The notes under the pieces were generated by a model. That model made no database searches, had not been told where the DNA came from, and saw only the letters and a program-made list of their open reading frames with translations. Source: Durusdinium trenchii (Eukaryota > Sar > Dinophyceae > Suessiales > Symbiodiniaceae). Taken from it: a stretch of 64,000 nucleotides of DNA. Positions 33,000-43,351 of this stretch are shown piece by piece. The translations under genes were made by a program, and so were the position numbers. The stretch's first letter is position 1, and every line of letters begins with the position of its first letter. The stretch is from positions 266,738 through 330,737 of the forward strand of contig CAXAMN010028950.1 in the NCBI GenBank assembly GCA_963970005.1. Reading direction: 5' to 3'.

Positions 33000-33174
33000 G
33001 AATGAGAGAGAGAGGAGGAGTTGACGATACTGTAATTATCCTTTAAATTCCTTAAATATCCTTAAATGATCATTAAAAGACCTATTCAGATCTGAATTGA
33101 TCCTCTTTCAATTCCGACTCCCTTGGCCGACATTTCTCTAGACTTTGTTGGCTCGCTCCTCCCCGGCCTCGCAG

Positions 33175-33280
33175 GAGTCCACCTTTCTCCGAGGGGCGAA
33201 AAGGGCGTCACATCGGAGGCGCCCAACTGGACCGACGAGCGTGGGACCGTCAACGTGACGCCGGCGGCGTGGGGCCGATC
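33175..33280 (+). CDS. Putative exon
   Basis: After ccggcctcgcag|G the frame VHLSPRGEKGVTSEAPNWTD, then ERGTVNVTPAAWGR, is strongly biased and ends at CGATC|GTGTAA. The frame is also open upstream to 33123 (DISLDFVGSLLPGL). The Thr/Val pattern suggests a beta-strand domain. Confidence 0.5.
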
Positions 33281-33479
33281 GTGTAATTCAGGGGGAAACC
33301 TGTTTGGGGTGTCTAAGTGGCCCAAAAAGAGGTCAAGCGTTTGGGGTATCCATTGACCACCGCGGGTGGGTCCAGTCGCGAAGTGGTCAAGTTGCAGTGA
33401 TACTTGCCCTCCGTTTCGTGTGGTTAGCTCGATACAGTCTCTTTCGTGTGGTCCTTTCGAACATGTTAAAGTTTTGTTT

Positions 33480-33730
33480 TACGTTTGCGCAGAGGGTAGC
33501 ACGGGGTCTTTTCTTGGAAAACGGGCAGAACAGAAAGAGGCTGATGAAAGAAGCGTCTTGATGACATGCAGACTTTTCGTTCAAAGACCAATGGCTCATG
33601 GAGTGGGTTCCACGTGTTTGTTCCAGGTCGACAATGGTTCTCCTGAAGCTCAGCGACATGACTTTCAACTTGGTGGGAAGACAGACACAGTTTCACCAGG
33701 CTGTGTTCCTTCTGATGAAGATGGACCCCA
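33480..33730 (+). repeat. Duplicated segment, copy 1 (partner 40570-40800)
   Basis: Shares gtcttgatgacatgcagac and, further on, cctgaagctcagc with the copy at 40.6 kb (tctgaagctcagc), both after a cag|GTC acceptor. The exon frames differ by 2 bases at the start. Both possible frames show conservative changes (LKLSDM/LKLSNM, EAQRHD/EAQQYE). Confidence 0.6.
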
Positions 33731-34254
33731 CTGGAGGTGTTGGGTGTTCATCTTAGTCAACAGACAATAAGCAGAGACACGATCCTTGCAGTAGAATCCT
33801 ACTGACATTTGTGATGTAAGATCTGTTGAATTCCTGTTGAAGGGATATTCATATATTAAATTTTGCTACTCATGGCAGGATCTTCCTGCCACATATTTGC
33901 ATGGCTGGGATTCATACTGGGCCATTTGCAGCTTGAAAAATGCATCAGAGCGTCCTTCTCAGATTCTTGAGTTGCAGAGGCTTGGATGGTTACACGCTCC
34001 TGAGGAGTTCCACGATTCCACGAGTGGAGTAGTTCGTAAGATTTGTGTTACATGAACTACTGCTCTTTGAGGAGCATTCAGGCGGAATTTCACAACCTCT
34101 ACCTCACCTTGCAGATTCTCGTCTAACTTTGCGTGCATTTTATCGTCCGGAGCTGCTGGGGCTGCTAGGGGACTGCACATGGAAGAAAGGTTTTGGGGCC
34201 CCTTCCGAACCAAAACAGTGACATCCATCCGTTCCAAGACATTGGCTCAAAACA

Positions 34255-34391
34255 GCTCCCCCCATCAACCTCAAATCGACGTGCTGCCTCATGCGGCGGC
34301 TGCAGCGCGTTTCGGCCGTTTCCAGCATCCCGGCTTCAGCTTCGGTGACACTTCAGCTGATCCCCGACGATGCTTCACCAAACATGGATAA
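34255..34391 (+). CDS. Putative exon, frame undecided
   Basis: Two frames are strongly biased: QIDVLPHAAAAARFGRFQHP (to TAA 34389) and MRRLQRVSAVSSIPASASVT (from 34291). The second continues into KHCYFCGKNAALQHGRN with a CxxC. Splice sites were not resolved. Confidence 0.35.
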
Positions 34392-34610
34392 ACATTGTTA
34401 TTTTTGTGGGAAGAATGCCGCATTGCAGCATGGTCGCAACAGCGAAACATTGTGCTCAAAGTATGAAGAAACCCATGAATCATCATGAAACATCTCCTTC
34501 TGAAACCCTAGGTTTTTCCAATCGACCCTACAAAAATTATCGGGTTTGGGTCGACCGTAGGACCGTAGGGTATATATAACATAGCTCGCTGGTCACATCA
34601 TTCCCTCGCT

Positions 34611-34874
34611 GTGCATGGCTCGAAGACCTTCGATTCATCACCCCCTCCTCGTGCGAACGCCGCGATGTTCCTGCGCCTCTGCACGTGGATCACATGGGTC
34701 CGAGCTCTTGGCATCGCTCCGGTGTCGACCGGCGTGGTCGATGGTGTGGGGGACGTGAACTTGTCCGTGCGCGTGGATTTTGGAGATGACAACTCCAACT
34801 GTGGAGAGCCCATTTGCGATGCACTGCACCTTGGCACGGGTACTGAATGCAAGAAAGACGTCCCAAAGAAGTGA
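34611..34874 (+). CDS. Exon or short gene, possible secreted segment
   Basis: The frame HGSKTFDSSPPPRANAAMFL is followed by RLCTWITWVRALGIAPVSTG, a hydrophobic stretch, then VVDGVGDVNLSVRVDFGDDN, SNCGEPICDALHLGTGTECK and a TGA at 34872. Codon bias is strong throughout, better than the antisense ORFs. An ATG at 34665 would give about 69 residues with an N-terminal hydrophobic region and C-x4-C-x10-C. It may be an entire small protein. Confidence 0.5.
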   Translation: MHGSKTFDSSPPPRANAAMFLRLCTWITWVRALGIAPVSTGVVDGVGDVNLSVRVDFGDDNSNCGEPICDALHLGTGTECKKDVPKK

Positions 34875-34965
34875 ACGGATTGCAAGTTCTTGCACCTAAA
34901 ATCAGGGGTACTGGGATGTACTGGGCATATTTGGTTGCGACTTGCATTCAAACAGCAGTCCCAAT

Positions 34966-34992
34966 TGTTTGTTTGTTTGTTTGTTTGTTTGT
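34966..34992 (+). repeat. GTTT microsatellite
   Basis: Six or more tandem gttt units in non-coding sequence. Confidence 0.8.
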
Positions 34993-36031
34993 ATAGTAGT
35001 TCTTTTGCAGTCAAATAAAACCACACCTCAGATCCTCCAGGAACACATCATGTCTCGCGAAAGTTCCGAAGCTGCAGCTGGAGCTGTGCCAGTCCTTGGG
35101 TTCCATGCCACTTGGTACCGAAGTGCTTGGGAATGAACACGACTGCACCAGCAGCCAGCAGTTCCACAGATGTTGTTCCATTTTTTGTGCTCGAAGTATG
35201 CGTCAGTGGATGTGATGAGAACATTGTGAATGTGATGTGAACCTAGCACTTAGACCTGTAAGTAGGCTAGGGTAGTCTATTGGACACCCATTGGATGATC
35301 CTGGAATGTGTTTTTCTTTTTATCACCGACGACCGACGAGATGTGCCGACGGAATCCGACCACGCCGATGGTGATTTGAACCCAAGAGATCGATCTTTTT
35401 TCCGCCGCGGAACTTCCACGTGGGGATGGTGTGTTTCACCACCGGCAATGGGTGCGGCTGGGGTTTCGTCACTTGATTTGTTTTGTGTGAAAGAATAGGA
35501 AGAAGATTCCAAGGTCAGAAGACCAAGGGAAAGATGGGAAAGAACCATGATCATGGAATCTATGTTTTTCATTTTTTTTTGAATATCGGTGCGAAGGGAA
35601 ACCACAGAACAGTCAGCAGGCTTGTAAGCTCAAAAGTTCCTATATATATAGGATATTCACAGCCCCCTGAGATGATATTTGGACGGTGCGAAGCCAGCAC
35701 GGAAATACGTCCAACCACCTTCCCAGAGGGTATGTGGATCCAGATCCAGATCGACTTGCACTCCACGATGACAATGAAATGACAATGGCCCCAAAACCAG
35801 GTTCCATCCAACCCCTCTGGTAATTGAATACAACGACTAGTTGACTAGTTCACCTGCAGGTCTTTGGGTCGGCTTCATTGAGCTACAAACAAAAGGTCTG
35901 TTCTGAAAGGAAGGGCATGAATCCAAGAGAATCCAACATGACCTATTCTCAGCTCTTGTGTTCATTCTGGCAAATGAAGAAGGGAACTTCCTTTCTGGTG
36001 TTGATGATTTTGGAGCTTTCACGCTCTGCAG
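34993..36031 (+). other. Intron-like sequence with one weak island
   Basis: A weak + frame at 35330-35470 (DVPTESDHADGDLNPRDRSF) has moderate bias and no clear splice sites. The rest is non-coding. Confidence 0.3.
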
Positions 36032-36099
36032 AACGACCTCGTGCCCAGGTCCGTGGAGTATGTCACCACTCCCACGGAGCAGGTGCGATTAGCGCCAAA
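36032..36099 (+). CDS. Putative exon
   Basis: After cacgctctgcag the frame NDLVPRSVEYVTTPTEQVRL, then AP, is almost entirely G/C at third positions. It ends at CCAAA|GCGATA, a GC donor. Short but well supported. Confidence 0.5.
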
Positions 36100-36122
36100 G
36101 CGATAGAGTAACTAGCCTCCAA

Positions 36123-36164
36123 TCATGGAAGCTGACCAGGACTCAATTGAGTCAGCTTCCATGA
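36123..36164. repeat. Inverted repeat, 14-bp arms
   Basis: tcatggaagctgac (36123-36136) and its exact reverse complement (36151-36164) flank a 14-base loop that is itself partly palindromic (actcaattgagt). Just downstream, tgtagaggaaaaggatcttcc matches the loop of the fold-back element at 26.2 kb. Confidence 0.6.
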
Positions 36165-36706
36165 GAGGGGGAATTCTTCAGCTACACTCATGGAGCTCCT
36201 TGTAGAGGAAAAGGATCTTCCAAAAACTTCTGTTTCAGGGGCCTCCATTTCACCATGCCTTCGATGGACTTGCAAGATCGGCACAAAAACGTGGACCATC
36301 CATTCGATACCGTGGGTCACGAAAAGACATACACGGTTGGTCACTCGCTTTTCAGGTATGCAAGCCCATGCCAGCTAGTTGAACATGTCAAAAAACATTG
36401 GGATTAATGATTATATAGGTGCTACGTGTTCTGAATTTGACGTGGCGAAATGTCCAACCTCTTCTCCTGGTTGTTCGGACCATTCGACAGTCTGTCGAAA
36501 CTCGACCGTCGAAGTGGCTCCTCTCTCCTAATACTATGTTCTTTGTTTAGCCCGCCTCCCCCCCTCCAGGTAAGGAGGTAAGCTACCAGGCTAAGTTGGC
36601 TACTAAAGGCATGGACGCAGCTATCCTAGCTCACGCTTCCACACGAAGAAGCGCTCACACTACCTGAAAGTGGATCGATTTTTTATGGAAAAAGACTTCA
36701 AGTCCC

Positions 36707-36960
36707 AACTTGCAAGTCTCCCTGATCCCTTCCAACCACCGAGGTCTCCAGGGTCCCAAAGCATCGGATCCCCCCAACAACCGAGGTCCGACACCGACGT
36801 TCGTGGGCGCCGCACGACTCCTGAAGGTGAGCAATTACTTCCAGAGCAATGACTGCACCGGCAGCAGCATCTCCTCAGAAAGCGTTCTGCAGGGGGCTTG
36901 TACCCCTCGCAGCAGTGACAAGGAAGCCCGTCAATACTTTCCGCTGGTCGGGGTGTCTAG
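36707..36960 (+). CDS. Cys-containing exon of a surface-type protein
   Basis: The frame QVSLIPSNHRGLQGPKASDP, TPTFVGAARLLKVSNYFQSN, DCTGSSISSESVLQGACTPR, SSDKEARQYFPLVGV has strong bias over about 250 bases. An internal GTGAGC (36829) must be read through. A GC donor at 36961 (TCTAG|GCAGCG, phase 2) fits the exon at 37237. The 5' end is uncertain. Confidence 0.55.
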
Positions 36961-37236
36961 GCAGCGGTTGACTTGGTTGGACTGATTTCTCGAAAATGGG
37001 AGAGACATCCCACATCTTGCTGATCGAATTCTTTGCCAGATGTTTCCCAACCGGGCGTCTAGAAACCCGTCCAACGACGTGCTTTTGCTTCGAAAATCTC
37101 TGAGAGATTCGGGATGTTTCGGGTGGTTTCCAGATCCAATGACATTCACAAACAATACCAGCAAGATAAAAAACAGACAAAGAGCCGATGTTGTTTGGAG
37201 TATACTCTATTTTATTGCTGTTCCGTTTCCTTCTAG

Positions 37237-37405
37237 CAAGCCTTGCAGCACTTCCCAGGTGTGCAACAATGCATCAACGGCTGCCTTTCTCCAGCGCTAC
37301 ATCTCTGAAACGCCGCTCTACGGATCAGCGGAAGAGTTTCCGACGGATGTGTGCCTGAGCAACGGTGAAGCAGAATCCAAGGTCTACAGCATCCATGAAG
37401 AGAAG
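37237..37405 (+). CDS. Cys-containing exon of the same protein
   Basis: After gtttccttctag the phase-2 frame KPCSTSQVCNNASTAAFLQR, YISETPLYGSAEEFPTDVCL, SNGEAESKVYSIHEEK is open with excellent bias. It has three cysteines and an NNAS glycosylation site. It ends at GAGAAG|GTGTTT in phase 0, matching the exon at 38360. Family not recognised, but it looks like a folded ectodomain. Confidence 0.65.
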
Positions 37406-38221
37406 GTGTTTCGTGTGACATATGGACTCTTGGGATCTCTTTTTGGCATTTTTTAGCACAAGGAATGTGATCCAAATGAAAACCTATAAAGGACACTATC
37501 GACTGTGGTATCCATAGATGGCTCGATGGTGCTTCATGACTAACCATGATGTTTGCAAGGTATCCATGAACCCATCTTCTTATCAAATCTAAATCTAAAT
37601 ATCAACATATATTTATGTATATATTTATTCCGTAAAAAGGTTCTCTGGCCGCCTTTGGCTGGAGCTTTGAGTTGAATCTGAACTGAGCTGAGGAAACAAC
37701 AACTGCACTGGCTCAGCAGAGAGCGTCAATGACATCACCAGCCGTGCTAGCATCTTCGGGGTTTTTTTGCTTGGACTTTGCCACCGTGAACATCGACTGG
37801 AACTTGGTGGCTGGACAATCTGAATTGAGTGGGATGACTGGGGACTGGTGAGCAGGATGGCAAGTTAATCTAGTCACTAGGTTGATGAAAACCCAATTAA
37901 ACAGGAGTCATATCAAAAAGATAGAACATCTTTGTCCTGCTACCTTCAGTCACTTGATAATGATACTACAAAGGCTGTATTCTCCCCAAGGAATCCGAAA
38001 CATGTTCCGGGCTTGTTGGAAGAATCCTTCCACAAATCCAACAAAACAATCCATCACCCGAAACCCATCCGTTAAACCATGTTCTTTTTCCGGGTGCTTT
38101 TCAACGGGCCCTCAAACAGATAGGGTTTGGTTCGGGCCCGGACCCCTGCTAAGAGGTCGGGTCCGACCCCCAAGGGTCCCGTTCGGATTCTTAGGGCATG
38201 TTACATGAAAGACGACAAGAA
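37406..38221 (+). other. Intron sequence
   Basis: AT-rich patch at 37590-37630, with no coding. It is followed by inverted copies of the agaagctactagtaacaag repeat family. Confidence 0.4.
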
Positions 38222-38357
38222 GCTACTAGTAACAAGTGCCTTGCTAGTAGTAACAAGACGCTATAGATTTAATTTAAATTCAAGTTTAAGTCTAATAGCT
38301 TCTTGTTACTACTAGTAAGGCACTTGTTACTACTAGCGTGGCACTTGTTACTACCCA
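38222..38357. repeat. Inverted pair of agaagct-type repeats
   Basis: Forward agaagctactagtaacaag with gccttgctagtag (38219-38262) faces reverse copies cttcttgttactactag and gcacttgttactac (38301-38357). The 39.6-kb array uses the same words, and a further copy lies at 54785-54862. The right copy ends directly at the acceptor of the next exon (ctacccaag|G). Confidence 0.7.
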
Positions 38358-38359
38358 AG

Positions 38360-38472
38360 GACGGCATCCTGAACAACGATGGTCGCAATGTCTCGCATGA
38401 ACTGGTGACCACGACCACGAGCACGACCACGACCACGAGCACCACCAAGAGCACGACCACGGTGACCACGTT
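38360..38472 (+). CDS. Thr-rich stalk exon
   Basis: The phase-0 frame starts DGILNNDGRNVSHEL, continues with a Thr/Ser run (VTTTTSTTTTTSTTKSTTT) and ends VTT. Such runs are typical mucin-like O-glycosylated stalks. A GC donor (ACGTT|GCTGGG, phase 2) joins smoothly to the Thr/Ser/Asn exon at 39011. A GT donor at 38508 is an alternative that would give a Pro/Arg-rich tail instead. Confidence 0.55.
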
Positions 38473-39010
38473 GCTGGGCGTTGAACGGGCGATCAGAGCA
38501 CCCACGGGTTTTTCACGTTGCTTCCGGATTTTGGATGCCCCATGGGTGGGAATAGTCATAGTGGACGACCTTTAAAACGTTTTGGGGGAATTGGATTGAA
38601 TGGGTTTCCCCAACTCAAATCCAACGGAAAGCTCGTTGTGACTTTCCAGTGATCTCCAGCTCGATCCCGCGAAAATTGGGATGTCCATTTTTGCGAGGCT
38701 AGACCGGCGATAGGAGCCTTGAAAGATGGACATGTCGACTGGATCTTACTCATGTGAGTGAAGGGAGTTTCGGAAGTTTTTCTTTGGCCGACTGTCCGAC
38801 CGAAAACTATCGGGGGGGGTGAATGAACGCAGAGCTGGCTTGGGATTTGCGAAGTACCCACGGGCTGAGGTGAACGCTGATTGGATTGATGAGTGCGTTT
38901 GGATGTGACGGTGTTTGTTCCAAAAAGCATTCTGAATTCCGAAGTGGGCGGATGCCGGATCAATGACCCGCTGTTTGCTGCGTTCGAACGCTGTTTGCTG
39001 TTTTCCACAG
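38473..39010 (+). other. Intron sequence
   Basis: The frame at 38893-39000 (DVTVFVPKSILNSEVGG) is open but has no acceptor. The minus ORF 38556-39188 (210 codons) lacks codon bias and is judged spurious. Confidence 0.35.
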
Positions 39011-39149
39011 GACCGATGGAACCAGCGCCACGACCTCGAACGAGACCATGTCGGAGAACGGGACCACCACAGGCTCTGCAGCAATCGGAGGGTCCCAAAG
39101 AAGGACCTTCATGGGGGTTTGGATGATTGCTTTCATGTTCGTGAAGTAG
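39011..39149 (+). CDS. Terminal exon: Ser/Thr/Asn-rich tail with hydrophobic end
   Basis: After gttttccacag|G the frame TDGTSATTSNETMSENGTTT, GSAAIGGSQRRT, FMGVWMIAFMFVK ends in TAG at 39147. NET and NGT are N-glycosylation sites. The last 13 residues are hydrophobic, like a short membrane anchor or GPI-attachment signal. Together with the Thr-rich exon this suggests the C-terminus of a cell-surface glycoprotein. A second frame (PMEPAPRPRTRPCRRTG) is open but less fitting. Confidence 0.55.
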
Positions 39150-39370
39150 TTTTGTCTCACACATGTGCGAACTGTGGGAACCCCACATGATGAGATGCCC
39201 AACGACTGTAGTTGCAGTATTTGATGGACCATGTCTTCATCTCTTTGTGCCAGCTTCGTCAGAGCTTGCAACTGCACTCGAGTCACTGGGACTGATTTTC
39301 ATGTGTCGTCTCACGTTCGCTTTGCATAGCTTGGGCAAAGACCTCAAGTTGTTCCATTCACTGCAGTCAG

Positions 39371-39441
39371 AACTGCTTGACCCGGCAGAGCGTCCCTCGC
39401 CCACTTCGGGATGACCCGAGCGCGTCTCGACGCGTTGAAAG
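39371..39441 (+). CDS. Putative exon
   Basis: After cactgcagtcag the frame NCLTRQSVPRPLRDDPSASR, then RVE, is biased and ends at GAAAG|GTATTC. The frame from 39411 (MTRARLDALKGILTGKPQLA) is a rival. It would belong to a new gene after the stop at 39147. Confidence 0.35.
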
Positions 39442-39559
39442 GTATTCTCACTGGAAAACCACAGCTGGCAGTGAATCCCTACAGATACAGTTGGAGAAAA
39501 TCCAGAAGTCTTCCAGGGCCAAGCTTCAGTCAGTACTCACGGTATGATCATGGTTTATA

Positions 39560-39872
39560 TTGTAACAAGAAGCTATTAGTAACAAGTGCCACGCTAGTAG
39601 TAACAGGTGCCTTACTAGTAGTAACAAGAAGCTATTAGAAACAAGTGCCACGCTAGTAGTAACAGGTGCCTTACTAGTAGTAACAAGAAGCTATTAGAAA
39701 CAAGTGCCACGCTATTTGTAACAGGTGCCTTACTAGTAGTAACAAGAAGCTATTAGAAACAAGTGCCACGCTAGTAGTAACAGGTGCCTTACTAGTAGTA
39801 ACAAGAAGCTATGAGTATCAAGTGCCACGCTCGTAGTAACAGGTGCCTTACTAGTAGTAACAAGAAGCTATT
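39560..39872 (+). repeat. 59-bp tandem repeat (about five units)
   Basis: The unit starts taacaagaagctattag, continues aaacaagtgccacgctagta and ends gtaacaggtgccttactagt. Units differ at a few bases. Each unit is two diverged half-units of about 30 bp. The same words occur inverted at 38.2 kb and 54.8 kb, so this is a dispersed family locally amplified. Confidence 0.9.
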
Positions 39873-40175
39873 ATTTTTCAGATTTGACCATGAGACATCT
39901 CATGTCCCGCAGGGTCCCGCAGGCCGAAATCTCCCTGGAATGATCCTGGCCACCAGGCATGTGAACAGATTCCTTTGATCCCATTGGCCCATGGTGTCAC
40001 CCTTTTTGGTCTGATTGGTATTGACTCTGTGTCACCCTCGCACAGTCGAACAGATCTCCTCTGAAAAACTTGAGGACTCATATATACCTCCCAGTGTAAT
40101 TCGAATTCATTGCTGACTGATCCTTTCGGCACACCGCACCTACCAGACGGCTATTTTGTTGTTCGACCTCCCTAG

Positions 40176-40282
40176 CTGTGCACCGCCCACCCGGAGCGGA
40201 GCCAATCACCTGACTCCGTCGGAGACCGCGTCCACCGAGACCGTCCTGATCGGAGACCGGTGGGGAAAGCGTCGAGAGTCAG
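40176..40282 (+). CDS. Putative exon
   Basis: After cgacctccctag the frame CAPPTRSGANHLTPSETAST, then ETVLIGDRWGKRRES, is strongly biased and ends at GTCAG|GTGAAG. Unassigned. Confidence 0.5.
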
Positions 40283-40569
40283 GTGAAGAAGGCCAGAGTG
40301 GTGAAAGAAACTGCATGGTGCGGCATGGTGGGGTGGTATCTCCTTGATACAAACAGGTCGTTTTTGGGTCCCAACTTCGCTCAGGCCCAAGCTGCATGGC
40401 GTGTTCCCCTGCGAAGAACGAGACCGAAGAGGCCAGACAAGTCCGACCGATCCGATTGACTGAGGCCTCCAGCATGGCCTCTTGAACTCATGAGGGTAGA
40501 GACCATGTCGGTACCGGACATGTCCAGATGGCTCTGTCCCGCCGTTGGTAAATATTGGTCACTTGATAT

Positions 40570-40800
40570 CTCCTGTGTGGTCCAACAAAGAGAGCAGAGC
40601 AGAGTTTCTGAAGTGATGCAAATACTCTAAAGTCTTGATGACATGCAGACAGATGGATTGTTCTTTGGAAGACCAACTGGTTTGAAGAAAAGCAACCCAG
40701 TCAGTGGATAGCTGATTGCACGTGCTCGTTGCAGGTCAACAACACAATTCATCTGAAGCTCAGCAATATGAGTGCCCTTGCAGTTGCTGGGAAGCCTTGG
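40570..40800 (+). repeat. Duplicated segment, copy 2 (partner 33480-33730)
   Basis: Carries gtcttgatgacatgcagac and the exon start cag|GTCAACAACACA followed by tctgaagctcagc. Homologous to the 33.5-kb segment with substitutions and small indels. Confidence 0.6.
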
Positions 40801-40889
40801 CTGAAAGACCGTTTCACTTGGCGCCCATCCTCGCACAAATATCGTCGAAGATCAAAAGAACTGGAGGGCTACCTGGCATGTTCGCAGCG
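40735..40889 (+). CDS. Putative exon, basic
   Basis: After gctcgttgcag the phase-0 frame VNNTIHLKLSNMSALAVAGK, PWLKDRFTWRPSSHKYRRRS, KELEGYLACSQ ends at CAGCG|GTCAGT. A rival frame (NSSEAQQYECPCSCWEALAE) is also open. The duplicated copy at 33.6 kb does not decide between them. Confidence 0.4.
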
Positions 40890-41245
40890 GTCAGTGTGGG
40901 GGGGTGCATGACACAGGCTCCTTTGAAAGTATGACCTTCGAAGATGTCTGGAGAATGTTAAAGTTGAAGGTGCCGGCTGGTCAGAAGGCTTTAGCAGGGA
41001 AGCATTTTTACGAAAGGCTAGGCCCTAGGCTGAAGTTTTTTCAGCGATGTGAGAAATTGGGGCTCGTGATGCAAACGATACAATATGATAAAACCAAGAA
41101 GGATATGTTCCTTTGAACTCGAAGTCGCGCTCCGAAGCGGTTCCAACGTTAACTTCCACTAGCCTTCGTTTCCCCTTCTCAGGTTTCAACCAAGTGATTT
41201 TCCCATAGAAGAACTCTATATGATAGCAGTGAAGCGGACTGCTTG

Positions 41246-41330
41246 GAGGCAAAGATGGCAAAGACGGCAAAGGTGGCAAAGACGCTGGAAAAGGTGGCAA
41301 AGGCCCTTTGCAGGGTCGAGTGGTGCATCG
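41246..41330 (+). CDS. Gly-Lys repeat segment
   Basis: A tandem ggcaaagatggcaaagacgg pattern encodes GGKDGKDGKGGKDAGKGGKG in one frame, or KMAKTAKVAKTLEKVAKAL in another. Both are low complexity. Gly/Lys repeats are common in dinoflagellate proteins, but this may be only a microsatellite. Confidence 0.3.
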
Positions 41331-41337
41331 ATTTTAG

Positions 41338-41455
41338 GTCGGCAACAATGCCAAGGTGGATGCGGTTGCTGACCGCAAGGCCTTACAGCCTGACACATAC
41401 CAAACCTGGCACACTTGGAGCTTCAAACGGTTGGAAACCACTTTGCGACTGCCAT
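41338..41455 (+). CDS. Putative exon
   Basis: After catcgattttag|G the frame VGNNAKVDAVADRKALQPDT, then YQTWHTWSFKRLETTLRLP, is biased to TGA at 41454. It is antisense to part of a 230-codon minus ORF (41334-42026), which lacks codon bias. Confidence 0.4.
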
Positions 41456-42511
41456 GATCAGTACGATCTTGGAGAACCAACCCGGACGTCTCATGTGCTT
41501 TTTGGCGGTCGCAGAGAATTCCATGGTGCACAGTGCATAGGAGAATGGATCCATTGACCTCGTAGACATCCATTGGCCCATTTGAGATTGTGTTTTTGAT
41601 ATGACATGCCATGACATCCATAGCCTGAGCATCCAGCCATCCGGGGTTTGAGCCATGCTTCAGAGTGCGGATCCACTTACTTCCTTGAACCCCCCCGTTC
41701 ATGCCGTTCGGTGCGACTCTGTGCATTCCAGCGATTGCGAGGGAAGAATGGAAAAGGGAAAGGGAAAGCGGAGGCCAAGGCAGGGAAGCTGACCTGGATC
41801 GGCTAGTTTGTTTGTATTTGTTGCTTTTTAATGTGTGTGTTTTTATTAGTTTAAATCCTTTTTCGTTCATCCTTTCAATGTTTAGATCCCACATGATTCC
41901 ACCTAAACTAAGGATCTTGAATGATCTTGAACCTGTTTTCTCAAAGCAAGACCCTCGGATCGATGGCGGGAGTCCACTAGTCCGCGCTTCCTGAGTCAGA
42001 ACGTCCATCGTTTCAAGCAACGACATCTTCCTTTTCTGTGAGACCGTAATGACCAGTGGCCATGACTACCAGGGAAATTCCCAAATTGCGATCGCAGCAT
42101 CCAAATGGTAAGCCATGATGAGTTGACTGGGTTGGGAATCCAACTCATGCAACAAACTTTGGCTATGGGATGAGTACAGGAATGCCTCTAGCCGAATCTT
42201 TTCAGGATTTGTGTTCAACATAAGAAAGAGGTTACCCACAGCGCAGGACTGTGTTTCGCCACTGTGGGGAACTTCCGGAGCAAAAACCCTTCGACAAAGA
42301 CGTTGGACAGACCACTGTGGCTCAGGCATCAAGCAAACGACTTAAGCCTAACATCAGAAAAGCAAACCTAACTGAAACGCGTACAGAAACCACATCCAAA
42401 AAAAGTGTAGATCTAAACAACACATAACAAAACTAGAATTCTATACGAATCTCTTCTGTCGACTTGACGTCCGCGATAGGTCCGCGGTCCAGTCCGTCCC
42501 TCGGTGTGCAG
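41456..42511 (+). other. Stretch without a supported exon
   Basis: Only the weak minus-strand ORF 41334-42026 covers part of it. No repeat stands out. Confidence 0.3.
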
Positions 42512-42602
42512 GATCCACCCAAGATTCGCCCCGCGCCGGAAGAGAGCGACAGCGAGGAAGACGAGGAGACCTGCGTCCTCAGCTGTCCAATCTCGCTGCG
42601 AA
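42512..42602 (+). CDS. Acidic Cys-containing exon
   Basis: After ggtgtgcag|G the frame DPPKIRPAPEESDSEEDEET, then CVLSCPISLR, has near-perfect third-position bias and ends at GAAA|GTATTG. A Ser/Asp/Glu run followed by CVLSC suggests a casein-kinase-type acidic patch next to a Cys pair. Clean signals, no family. Confidence 0.6.
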
Positions 42603-43221
42603 AGTATTGTAACTATATATTATAATATAAGATTATTTTTGATTTGTTTGTTTATTATTTAGTTTCTTTTTTTTTAATGTGTTTGTTATTTGTTTAATAT
42701 GTTTTTTTTGTTTATGTGTTTGTTTCAATTAAAAGATCCGTTGGTTGGGTTTGTTCAGATCATGTACACGCATGTTTAATGGGTATTATATAAGGGGTCA
42801 TCGACTCCAGAAACCGGATCACGTTGTTTGGGGCAAAACCCCTGGAGAGGCCACGTCACAAGCTACCAAAGACGAGTGGATGGCAGCGAGACTATGGGGT
42901 CGCTCGCAATGCCAGTTCCATACTACTGAGGGTCTTCAATGGTCTTCAGACCCCTCAGATTCGATGGATATAGCTATATGCCTATTCCATGAAATGGGGA
43001 GATGTACCCGTGCCATGACACCAGCCGGACATGTCTTCGTCTTTCTCTTCTTCACAATCCGGTCTGGGGTGGAAAGGTTCGGGTAAATAGACCGGTGCAC
43101 TAAGTCATTCTGTAAGGAGGGTCTTGTGGAGAAGGCTAAAAGTTTGATGTTGTTTCTTTGAAAGAACTCATTGAATTCATGTTCATCCTCAATCACCACG
43201 TCGCATAGGAAGCCTTTCCAG
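42603..43221 (+). other. AT-rich intron-like sequence
   Basis: T-rich and GTTT-rich at 42640-42730. The open frame at 42745-43086 lacks bias. Confidence 0.4.
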
Positions 43222-43351
43222 CGCCGCCAGGAGAATGGCAAGGCCAAAGAGAACCCAGAGGCCCTGTCCCAGCTTGGTGCGGAGCATCCGCGGAACCGCG
43301 AAGGGCCCCGTTTGGGGGAAATGCAGATTCACTACCAGCACCCTCCAACAG
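43222..43351 (+). CDS. Charged exon
   Basis: After gcctttccag the phase-0 frame RRQENGKAKENPEALSQLGA, then EHPRNREGPRLGEMQIHYQH, has strong bias and ends at AACAG|GTGTTT in phase 1. A long soluble helix or linker is likely. The following kilobase has no supported exon. Confidence 0.55.

Noticed and set aside
34555-34580. TATA-like sequence tatatataac before the 34.6-kb frame
   Set aside because: Dinoflagellate promoters generally lack TATA boxes and AT runs are common here.
36829-36834. GTGAGC as a splice donor
   Set aside because: The strongly biased frame continues through it for another 130 bases and links in phase to 37237.
38556-39188. 210-codon minus-strand ORF
   Set aside because: Covers the antisense of the Thr/Ser/Asn exon and lacks bias of its own.
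41334-42026. 230-codon minus-strand ORF, among the longest ATG-type frames in the window
   Set aside because: Weak codon bias, antisense to a better + island, and the length is within what chance can give in 64 kb. No motif recognised.
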